From contig CALSCQ010001586.1 in NCBI GenBank assembly GCA_943704525.1, positions 1 through 25,209 on the forward strand: 25,209 bases of DNA, in the 5' to 3' direction. The DNA comes from Pigoraptor vietnamica. Its lineage: Eukaryota; Opisthokonta; Filasterea. Numbering within the stretch: the first letter of the stretch is position 1; every line of letters begins with the position of its first letter. The position numbers and the translations under genes were made by a program. Shown here in pieces: positions 9,111 through 18,251 of the stretch. Under the pieces are notes generated by a model. The model ran no database searches and was not told the origin of the DNA. It saw only the letters and a list, made by a program, of their open reading frames with translations.

Positions 9111-11243
9111 TCAGCGGTCGCTGAAGCCGCTCGCAGCCTTCGCGGCGGATCCTATGCTGTGGAAGCCCGTGTCGCGTGGGGGTGCCTCGCCATCGTCGGC
9201 GTCCTCGTTGCGGCGCACCTGCACGCGCACGCGGCGCGGATCAAAGAGCATCTCTGCGACCTTGTCCTCGGTGAGGCTCACGCGGCGCTCGAGGATGCTG
9301 ACCGTGTTCGTGAGCACGTCGAGCTGCCCGAGAATCGCCGAGAGCTTCTCGGAAATGTCTTCGGGAAACTGCGAGACAGTAAAAAGGACGCGGGGGGGGG
9401 GGGGAGGTGAGGGTGAGCCGCGAGGGAAACACGGGTGGAAAGTGACAAGTCGCATGCACCATCACAATTGACGCACCTGCCGCGGCGCCAACCGGCGCGT
9501 GACGGGACCGTCGTCGCCCTCGTCGCCATACAGAGCCCCCTGATGCGCCAGAGACACGGATTAACACACAAATTCAATTTCAAATTCAGTGACAGTTATT
9601 TCTATGTCCTTGGCCGCCACTCACCTCGGGCGCCCGAATGGGGTCCTGGAATATCGCGGGGCCCACGTTGACCACCGGCGGCTGCTTGTTGACCGTGTCC
9701 TTCACGTGCGCGGCGCCACTGGGAGGCTGCGCGAGTGCGGTGTCAATGGCCGTTCACATGTGGCTGAATAATCCCGTAGCCCATTGCGAAGCGTACCTTT
9801 ACACCGGCCGACGACGAAATGTGCGACGTTGCTGAGCGCGCACCGCCCTCGAACTGTGACGAAGCAGGGTGTGAGACACGACGGGACATTATTTCCACCA
9901 CTCACAGCGCCTCTGTCTCTCTCTCACGCACCCTGAGGCCGTCCTGTCGCACGTCCTCCTGATCACGACCGCCAAGCACTGCGACGGCGATGATGCAGGG
10001 GGTCACCTCACCGACAGACACAATTTCTCGAATGACTGTCAGCGGGAATCTCTCACACACCTTCGTCGGCGTCGTTCGCATCAAAGTTCGTCTTCCACAC
10101 GAGCACGCCGTGGTCTGCGCCACCAGACGCAAAGTAGTCGCCGCGTGGGGAGAATCGCGCGCACGTCGCGGCGTTCTGGTGCCCGTGCAGCGTGTAGAGC
10201 AGGTGGCCCTCCAGCAGGTCCCAGATCTGCAGCGGAAGAGCAAGCGTCAGACAGTGAAGCTAGTGTTCAGACCAATGTTGAAATGCAATGAATTGCCGCC
10301 GCGGTATAAGTGCAACGCAACGATCGCACATGCAGTCGAATGAAACGAAGATGAGCCCAAGCAGAGAGCCGTGCGAGACGCGCCTTCAGTGTCGAGTCGT
10401 TGGACGAGGAGACGAGGAAGTTCCCCGAGGGGTGGAACGCGATCGAGTTGACTGTATCGCCGTGCGCCTGGTAGTGCTGCAGCAGGCGCATCGTGCGCAC
10501 GTCCCACAGCTTGATGGTGTGGTCCGTGCTGCACGACGCCACGCACGTGCCGTCGGGGTGGAAGGCCGCGGCATTCACCATGCTGCATAGGTGAACATGC
10601 GCGTGAGCGACCTCTCCATGCCCACACGCAGAAACAGCACGCTCGCACGTTCCCGCAGAGACACTCGCAGTCAAACAAACACACACCCGCTGTGGTCCGT
10701 GAATGTGTGCACGCCTGTTCGCGATTCGGCATCCCACAAACGCACTGTTTTGTCGTCACCGCACGAGACTATGAGACGTCCGTCCGGCGAAAACTCGGCG
10801 CAGCGCACCCAATTGGAGTGCCCCTGCAGAGTGTACTGGAACCGCTGGCGATCGACCGACCACACTTTCACCGTCTTATCATCCGACGCCGTTACCAGTT
10901 GTCGGCCGCTGCGCGAGAACGCCACGCTGCGCACCGTTGCAGAGTGGGCCTTGAACACCGTCGACTCGCCGCGCACGCTCGGAATCCAGAGTCGCACCGT
11001 GCTGTCGCGCGAACCGCTGGCGATGATCTGCCCCGTGGGGGAGAAGCGCACAGACTGCACCGCACCCTTGTGGCCAACAAATCGGAACGCGCGCATCTGC
11101 GGCTTGAAATTCCACACCATGACGGACCCGTCCATCGACGACGTGGCGAGCTGCTTCATGTTTGGGTTGAAGTCGACGGCGGTGACGGCATCCTTGTGCC
11201 CACGGAACGTGCGCTCAAGCGCGGGGTCGCGCCCGGACGCCAT
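9111..11243 (-). CDS. POC1: POC1 centriolar WD40 protein (8 exons)
   Basis: Exons (minus) are 11243-10687, 10582-10384, 10226-10061, 9978-9932, 9853-9797, 9726-9625, 9539-9477 and 9368-9111. Together they give 482 residues. Exons 1-3 encode a seven-blade WD40 propeller with close POC1 signatures such as [36 protein letters not shown] and [12 protein letters not shown]. Exons 4-7 form a linker of low conservation. Exon 8 carries the diagnostic POC1 C-terminal coiled coil [20 protein letters not shown], which localises the protein to centrioles. POC1 is a core component of centrioles and basal bodies, needed for their stability and length. The start is the first in-frame ATG, just before the conserved DPALER block. 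Intron 2 uses a GC donor (AAG|GCGCGT). Intron 7 has the 13-base C run (sense strand) before its acceptor. Confidence 0.95.
9392..9404. repeat. G13 homopolymer in POC1 intron 7
   Basis: Thirteen G residues on the plus strand read as C13 in the POC1 transcript. They lie about two dozen bases upstream of the exon 8 acceptor, where they form part of the polypyrimidine tract. Confidence 0.95.
10227..10383 (-). other. Probable GC-AG intron 2 of POC1
   Basis: The POC1 reading frame requires exon 2 to end after ...DSTLK and exon 3 to begin IWDLLEG, as in other POC1 proteins. The only junction that does this in frame is AAG|GCGCGT...CTGCAG|ATC, a GC-AG intron. No GT donor nearby preserves both the frame and the conserved residues. 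Confidence 0.75.
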
Positions 11244-12143
11244 TTTTTTGCGCGCGAGTTGCCAGGCCAACGCGCCCCCCCTGTAGTACTATTAGGCGTC
11301 TGTTCTCTTTGAAATGCACAAGCCAAACCGCACGGATTGCTGTGAGAACGCGTAGCATGAAGCACTATCTGGATAGAGTTGCCACTTTTTCAAATTGTGC
11401 GCCAAAAGACTCACGTGACAAAGCGCGCAATTTTTCAAATTTTCACACGCACCGATGACGCCACACACTGTCTGCAAGGCCCCTTTGAGCGTTGATAATC
11501 GCGTTCCATACAATTTTCATACAAAATAATTATTATTTAAATCAGTACACTTTCCCACCCTTGTTTTATTTCCATACAATTTCCCATACAAATCGGCGCC
11601 GCACATTCACTATTTATTTTCATACAATTTTCCATACATACTCCTTTAATTTGGGCGCCCACCCACAAAAGCGCGTGCAAAATGCGCCACAGCGTAAATT
11701 AATGCGCAAATTTCAAATCATGCGAGCGCAAAATAACCCACTTTTCGGTACAATTTCAATACAAACCCCTCCACTAATAACAGCCGTGCGTTTATATTCC
11801 CGTCCCCTCTTTTTTTCCCCCCTTTTTCGCCCCCGTCCCTGTCTCCTTCCCCCTCTGCGCGCACACGCACACACGGGGCACACACACACAGGCGCGCCGC
11901 GCTTTTCGCACTCGCCCCAGTTCAACGAGTCCCTTGCCGTTTGAGCGCCAACTTCAAATTGCAGCGCTCCACTCGCCGCACCCCGCACGCACTTCCCGCC
12001 ACTCGGAACGCTCTCCGCCGACCAGCGAACGGCCCCGCACGCACTTGGACCCATTCGGCTCTCCTTTTGCGTTAATCAACGATCGCGCATCTCGACTGCT
12101 TTGTAAGGCGCTGCGGCCGCTGTGCGTGGCGCTGGAGGGGAGG
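11244..12143. promoter_or_regulatory. Divergent, AT-rich promoter region of POC1 and UBF-like gene
   Basis: These 900 bases separate two divergent starts. The centre is markedly AT-rich compared with flanking exons. It holds four copies of a CATACAATTT-containing element (11505-11766), several TTCAAATT motifs (near 11389, 11431, 11711 and 11949) and a long T/C tract (about 11806-11855) followed by a short CA tract. No gene is supported. TTCAAA resembles the CHR cell-cycle element known from animals, but function here is inference. Confidence 0.6.
11505..11766. repeat. Four dispersed copies of a CATACAATTT...CATACAAA element
   Basis: Copies lie at about 11505-11525, 11570-11591, 11618-11638 and 11746-11765. 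Each is a double motif, a CATACAATTT half followed within a few bases by (C)CATACAAA. The last copy is the most diverged. Spacings are irregular (about 65, 48 and 128 bases), so this is not a simple tandem repeat. Confidence 0.75.
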
Positions 12144-14841
12144 ATGCTGCAGGCCGTGCAAAAGGCCGGTAAGCCGGCGAGCGGCAAGCCCGCGGAAAAG
12201 GCTGCGCGCGCGCCCAAGTCGCCCACGAAGGAGGATGGGCGCAAGCGCAAGGGGGATGGGGAGAAGAAGCGCGGCGACAAGGGCAAGAAGAAGGATGGCG
12301 AGACGGACGAGGAGCACGACGACACGACCGAGGACGAGCAGCAGGGCATGGCCGCCCCGGAGCACACGGGCCGCAAGCTCAAGGATCCGAGTGGGTAATC
12401 GGGGTGAATCGCGGTTGTTCGCGGGTGAACCGTACTTGGGATTCCGTCCGATCGGGGCTGTGGATAGAATTGTCAAAAGTGTAACAGAATTTTGGGGAGC
12501 TTTGGAGAAGACGGTTGTTCACATGGTGTGCGTCTCTGCGCGCAGACTCGATTGTGTGGACGCAGGACGACGGCATCATTCTCGAGCGCCTGCGCTACAT
12601 CACCCGCTTCACGGAGCACGAGCCGTCGCTCAAGTGGGAGGGCTTTGTGTGGAGCAACGAGTGGACGGCGGAGAAGATCAAGGAGCGCTGGAACAAGATT
12701 GCGCGCACGGTGCGTGTGCGTGCGTGCGTGCGGCGTGTGTGCATGCGTGTTAACATGGGATGCATTCCGTCGAGACTAGTGCGGGTCTGCGTGGGCGTTG
12801 CCACTCACCCGCGTCACACTCTGCAGGTGCGCACGCAGCGCGGCCAGTTCACCTTTGGCGATGCGGTGGCGCGCGTGTGGCAGCACTACCAGGAGGCCCT
12901 CAGCCAGGGCCGCGTGCTGATGGGCGAGGAGTACGACGAGTACAAGGCCAATGGCGGCCGCCGCCTCAAGAAGAAGAAGAAGAAGGTGCGCACTCAAATC
13001 CCTCCTCCCCTCATGCTGTGTCCCTTCCTCACTCCCGCTGTGCTTCCTCGTTCGTGGTGTGCGTGTTGCTGTCTCCGCGGCCCGGCGTTTCTTGTCGCGC
13101 TTTGTTCGAGTGCGTGGGTGATAGCGCCATGAATGACCCGACCGGGTTTCCCGCGCAGGATCCCGAGGCACCGAAGCGTCCCGACACGGCGTACATGGTG
13201 TTTACGCGGCAGAAGCGCGAGGAGCTCAAGGAGACGATGAAGGGCGCGCCGATGACGGAGGTCATGAAGAAGCTCGCCGAGCTGTGGCGCGCACTCCCCG
13301 CCGCCAACAAGGTGCGTGTCGTGGTGGCAGGGAGGATGTGGAATGTGCCCTATGCGCGCGTTGCGAGCTGTCGATTGCGTCTGCGCACTCCCATAAATGT
13401 CGTGTGATGGAGGCTGCCCGCTCACCCGCCGTGCCACCGCAGGCCAAGTATGAGAAGAAGGCGGAGAAGCTCAAGGCGGCGTACATGCAGCACAAGCAGG
13501 AGTACCTCCTCACACACCCTAAGCCCAAGAAAGGCGAGGGTTACGACGGGTCGGGCCGCAAGCGCAAGCGCGATGATGCCAAGCGCCGCGCTCGGTGGGT
13601 GTCTGGTCGTTGTGAGCAAAGGGAGGGGAAGGGGAGGGGAGTGCGCGTGACCGGCACTTGCCTTTATTGCGTGTTGTTTGAACTGTCTTCCCTAATCTGG
13701 CACAATCGCCTCGCGCGCGCAGCACGGGCAACCAGATTTGGAAGGACGAGTACACGCCCGTCCTGCGCCAGAGCCGCCCCGACCTCTCCTTTGGCGATCT
13801 TCAGATTGAGCTGGGCAAGATTTGGAAGGAGCTCCCCGAGGAGCGCAAGAAGCCCTACATGGACCGCGCCGCGATGGAGCGCGACCAGATCCGCCGCGAG
13901 GAGGAGGCCGCCGCCGCCGTCGCCTTTGACCCCGCGGGCATGGACCTGTTCGGCGCTGGGTTCCCGCCGGGCACCGCGAACCCTCAGTACATTTTCCACC
14001 CGTCGTCGGTGCTCATGACGCAGTACGCGCACCCGCAGGCCGCGTACGCCGGGGGTGCGGGGCCGTCGGAGAAGCCTGCAAAGAAGCGCGCGAAGAAGGA
14101 CCCCAACGCGCCCAAGCCGCCGCTCAAGACGGCGTATCTGCTGTGGGCGTCGCAGTTTCGCCAGACGATCGCCGACCGGGATCCGCTCATGTCGTTTGAG
14201 GACATTTCGCGGCAGCTGGGCGTTGCGTGGAAGTCTCTGTCTGAGCACGAGCGCAACCAGTGGGAGGAGCGGCTGAAGCAGGAGCGCGAGAAGTACAACA
14301 GGGACCTCGCCGACTACATCCGCACGCTCCCCGAGAGCGAGCGGGCGCGCGCGCTGCGGGAGGCGCAGGAGGGCGAGAAGGACGCGAAGAAGTCGGCCAA
14401 AAAGGCGGCGGCTGCGGCGGCCGCGGCGGCTGTTTCGTTTGCGCAGGTGCGGTGCGGTCCGTGCTGAGCTAGGAATCATCTTTTGTGGTCTCGCTACTTT
14501 TTGTCTGGTCCATCCGCTGCCTCCCTAACTCTCCGTGCTCTACTTCGCAGCCTTCGCCGAGCGCGAACGTGCTCGCGACGATCCCCCTCCAGGCGGCGCA
14601 GCAGCAGCAGGTGGCCATGCAGGCGATGCTCGTCCCCGGCGGCGTCCCAGCGCCCAAGAAGAAGACGCAGGCGTCGGTTGGCCCCAACCCGATGATGCCG
14701 CAAATGCCCGTGCCCCTCGTCGACATGCAGCAGGCCATGCAGGGCCTCGCGCCGGCGGTCGTTGCGGGCGGCGCGCTCCCGAAGCAGAAGCAGCCCAAGA
14801 ACAAGGGCCAGCAGGCGCCCATGCAGGTCGACTTCCCGTGA
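12144..14841 (+). CDS. UBF-like multi-HMG-box nuclear protein (7 exons)
   Basis: Exons 12144-12390, 12546-12709, 12827-12985, 13159-13311, 13443-13594, 13723-14446 and 14551-14841 give 629 residues. Residues 1-82 are Lys-rich with a short acidic patch. Residues 83-190 resemble the N-terminal dimerisation region of UBF: WTQDD, LKWEGFVWS and AEKIKERWNKIARTVRTQ, then a GRRLKKKKKK linker. HMG box 1 (about 191-265) starts DPEAPKRPDTAYMVF. A degenerate second box (about 293-350) contains LSFGDLQIELGKIWKELPEE. A strong third box (about 418-490) starts DPNAPKPPLKTAYLLW. A poly-Ala run and a Gln/Met/Pro-rich tail follow. HMG-box identity is firm. Assignment as a UBF-type RNA polymerase I factor is inference from the N-terminal region directly before box 1. 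An HMGB/Hmo1-like architectural protein is the alternative. The acidic C-terminal tail of animal UBF is absent. Confidence 0.85.
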
Positions 14842-15042
14842 GCCCACCGCACACTGCGCCTGCCCCGATCGTCTCTGTCGTTTTGTGTCTGCGTCATCGC
14901 GTTGCGTGCTGCGTTTGCGTGTCGTTCCGATTTGCGGCGCTTGGTTTTCACACGAAGCATAAATCGAATGCCGCCCTCAAGCGAATGGCAATGTGCAGGG
15001 GTATTGTCCCCTGTGCAATGGCGTGTGAGTTGGCTGTATGGG

Positions 15043-16389
15043 TCATCGCCCGCAAAACTGCTCAAAGCGGCGCAGCAGGCGGAGGCGCTCCTGGTTCGTC
15101 ACGTGCCACACGTCCGTCACGGGCAGTCCGCTGTGCGGGAGGGTCGGCGTGTAGGGCGCTGGACCGTACTGCGAGAGGGAGGAGGGACAACATTGGTTCA
15201 GAGAAGTGCTTGGTAACCACGTGGAGGGCTCCAATATCAGTCAGAATGAGGCTGAGACGAACCTCCGGCGTCGCCGTCGACCACTCGGCGCCCCTCTTGC
15301 GCTGCGCCTCCCACACGTGCGCCCACCAGCCGTAGTGCGCCTCCACACACGCCGCGTTGTACTTGAGCTGCGAGACACGGTATTCACCAGCTCAGTAACA
15401 AAAGTTACCTCCATCTTCGCGCAACGACGCAGCATACAGCAAACATAGCACACACGCACACACACACACCACACATAGCGCATACCTCAGGGTCGTCGAC
15501 TTGCGCGTGTTGCGGCTGTCCCACGCGCGCATGCACGTGCACAACGCGAGGCGCGAGTTCCTCAAACATTTTGGCGTCGCGCGGGTGCGTGAGAAGGCGC
15601 TCGGCGACAACCACCCAGTGGCTGTAGTCGGCCGTCAGCTTGAGCGTGGGGAATCTGAGTAGGGGGACGGTATGAGAACGACATGCACGCATGCATACAT
15701 GCATCGCATCTTCTCGTACGCTCGCAATGCACCGCGCGCACAACCGATCGCACACGCGATCCGCGAAGCGCACTCTGAAAACGCGCACGCACCGTCGCAC
15801 AAGATGAAGGGCGATCCATGGGTTGAACAGCGCGCGCGAGCGGTGCGTTTCGTGCCCAACAGAGACGCCAAACTCCGCCTCGATCTTCAACACGGCCTCA
15901 AAGTACTGCTCGCACTCCTCGCGCGACCACGAGTCCGTCCCGCTGTGCGCGTTGATGCCAAAGGGGCGCATCGCCACCGCCTGCGCCAGTTGCTCGCGGA
16001 ACCGCCGCACGTGCTCGTCGACGGGCAAGTCCTCCCAGTCGCCCTCGTAGTCCTGGAAGGACGAGTAGATGCCGCATATGTGGCGCAGGCTGTGTTGCTG
16101 CACCGCGCACGTGGGGCCCATTCAGCGTCTCGTCCATGTCGACTCCAGCTGCGACGTTCCATTAAAAAGACACACACACGCACACGCACGCCAGAGACAA
16201 GCATGCAATGCACTGTCCCACGCGTACTTTCAGCAGCCGTTGGAAGCGGTCGGTGCCGACGCGCGCGACATCTCCGAGGGACGCCTCGATGCCGTCGTAC
16301 CCAAGGCGCGCAATGTCCGCAAACACGTCCTCCCACGGCGCATTGCGGACCTCTGTGCCCCACAGGGACCGAAAGACAAGCAGGCGCAT
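15043..16389 (-). CDS. TIM-barrel sugar-phosphate isomerase/epimerase-like protein (5 exons)
   Basis: Exons (minus) are 16389-16228, 16097-15793, 15654-15486, 15367-15263 and 15168-15043, giving 288 residues. The order of motifs fits the xylose-isomerase-like/AP-endonuclease-2 barrel fold: LGYDGIEASLGDV near the start, GINAHSGTDSW, VSVGHETHRSR, LKLTADYSHW, RVVHVHARVGQPQ, then EAHYGWWAHVWEAQ and the end YGPAPYTPTLPHSGLPVTDV. His, Glu and Asp at the strand ends are the usual metal ligands of the family, and all appear present. There is no signal peptide, so the protein is likely cytosolic. The substrate is unknown. The exon 2 donor is placed at ACG|GTGCGT (phase 2), which keeps HLVRRFPTLKLTADYSHW continuous. 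The family is commonest in bacteria, but five spliced introns show it is an established eukaryotic gene. Confidence 0.88.
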
Positions 16390-16788
16390 GACTGCTGCGA
16401 GAAGGAGGATGCGAGGTACGTTTGTGAAGGAGGCGTAACGGCGACCAGAGAAGTTAACACGTCTTAACCCCCACCATACGCGCTAGAGGTCCTCCTGCGG
16501 CGCTCTCAAAAAAGTTATTGGCCTCTCGCACAATAGCTATAGCCGAGGGAAGGTGCGGACTCGAGTTGATCGTCAGAGAGTTAAAGGCTCGACCTGGTCG
16601 GCGCGCGCCACCGCTACAGCACCACAGCCTACAGACTCTTCGCCACACGCGACGTAAGCAACAGCACCCAAACAAACATCAAGTCCCATACACTCTGTAT
16701 TCTCTTCAAGGGCTCAGTCCCTCCGCCTCGGTCAAGATACACACGGCAAAGCAACACACGCGCCACGCACACGCCGCCCGCGCAGCCC
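16390..16788. other. Spacer between NDUFA5 stop and isomerase start
   Basis: This 399-base stretch holds the 3' region of NDUFA5 and the upstream region of the isomerase gene, both on the minus strand. I see no TATA element, gene or repeat worth naming here. Confidence 0.6.
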
Positions 16789-17865
16789 CTACGGCCACTG
16801 CCACTGGTTCGAAGGGGCCGGCGCAACCAGCCGCTCCCAGGGCTTCCACTGTGTCATTTTCTCCGCCAGCTGCAGCTCGTCCTTTGCCTGCACGATGAGC
16901 TCCTCCACCTGCCCGCAGCCAATCTTGCTCTCGATCGCAGCGTGGTCCGTCTCCTGTACGACGGAGTTGGGGTCAGTTGGCCATGACGAGAATAGCGTGA
17001 GTTGACACGGCGCATGTATGAGGTGGGGCGTCAAAGTATGCGAGAGGAGTAAGAGTGAGAACGAGCACAGATTCGTCTCAGCGTTGTGAAAGAGTGCTGA
17101 TGTCAATTGTTGTGCAATCTGACGAAACTTTTGCAAATACAAACGAGGTGGCACACCAACACTCGGACGCGCAGTACAATAGGACACACATGGAACAATG
17201 ACAATAGACGGTACGGAGTGCGCAGCCTGGGAATGCCGAAACAGAAAAGAAGCAACACAAACACACGCGCACCGTACGCTCACACAAGGCGCACACGGAC
17301 GCCCGCACATACACGACTCCGATCAAACCTCATGCGACGCAGAACAGCCCAGTGCGAAGAATAGGCACGGGGAAGGAAGGTGGGGCTCTCAACAAAAGAG
17401 ACAGGGCAAGGACACAGAGTCGTTCACAGCTCGCATTGACACGGAAAGAGTTCCACCGCAAAGGCAAGTCCGACAGCGAAGCCCACACTTGCACACATGG
17501 GATGGACTGCTACTCACGGCCTGTACTACGCCAAGGCGGTAATTTGTGATCTTCTCGACGTTTTTCCGATATGCGGCGTCTGCGGGCATTGTCTGAAGTG
17601 CCGCCAGCGTGCTCTTGTATAGCATCGTCAACGACTACGGAAGAGACAGAGTGTTGGACACTGTTACCCAATTCACAAGCAGAGGCGAAAATTGCATACA
17701 GTCTTACATGCGCTCTTCCCCACCTCCCGCGCATTCGGGATGACGGCCATGCCGACAATGTTGGTGCTCTGCGTGCACGCGCAAGTGTGAGATTGCACCG
17801 TTGTGCCTCGCAAAACAAGTGTAAAAGCACACACGAAATCACACCTTCTTCACTGCTCCCGACAT
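16789..17865 (-). CDS. NDUFA5: NADH dehydrogenase (complex I) subunit NDUFA5/B13 (4 exons)
   Basis: Exons (minus) are 17865-17845, 17768-17724, 17634-17518 and 16953-16789, all phase 0. They give 115 residues against about 116 in animals. The protein begins MSGAVKKSTNIVGMAV, contains LYKSTLAALQTMPADAAYRK, NVEKITNYRLGVV and GCGQVEELIVQAKDELQLAE, and ends WKPWERLVAPAPSNQWQWP. These are the conserved blocks of the NDUFA5 (B13) family. It is an accessory subunit of the matrix arm of mitochondrial complex I and, as in animals, has no obvious cleavable presequence. Its presence implies NADH-linked respiration. Exon 1 is only 21 coding bases. Exon 2 is taken to end at GAG|GTGGGG rather than the nearby better-looking GTAAGA because only that choice keeps the family alignment ungapped. 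Confidence 0.95.
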
Positions 17866-18251
17866 CTCCAACAGAGTGTCCTCCGCACAACCACACTCAG
17901 AGGGAAGAGGGCGCACAACGACAATGGAACAAAAGCGCCTATGGAAGGGGAAAAAAAGAAGAGGAGGGCAACTGCACACAGTTGCGAGCATTCGGCAAAA
18001 ACACAACTCCGTTTGACGTGACGTCAGTGGTGACGTCGATCCAATGATTGATAAACAAGGCCGTTTTTACGTTGAAACGCAGTTCAGTCCCTTCACACAA
18101 ACACCACGCACGCTGGCAAAGACACACAAAGAACACGCACGCGCATGCAGCAGACTATAGTCTAATCCCATCTCATTTTTTCTTCGGGTTGCGCGCGTGC
18201 ATTAAGAGCACACAACACACATGATGGGCGAGTGATCCTGCATGACGAGCC
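17866..18251. promoter_or_regulatory. Divergent NDUFA5/RhoGAP upstream region with CRE-like sites
   Basis: These 386 bases separate head-to-head starts. A perfect CRE/ATF palindrome TGACGTCA lies at 18019-18026, with a second TGACGTC at 18031-18037 and an overlapping TGACGTGA at 18015-18022. A short palindrome GACTATAGTC lies near 18153. No gene is supported. A shared promoter bound by bZIP factors is inferred from motif and position only. Confidence 0.55.

Noticed and set aside
11380-11390. GTTGCC near POC1 considered as an RFX X-box half-site
   Set aside because: No matching second half-site at the right spacing was found upstream of POC1 or MKS1.
11492-11944. A 150-codon open frame through the POC1/UBF-like spacer
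   Set aside because: It is rich in Phe, Thr and His from AT-rich repeats and T/C tracts, unlike every confirmed exon here, and overlaps promoter motifs.
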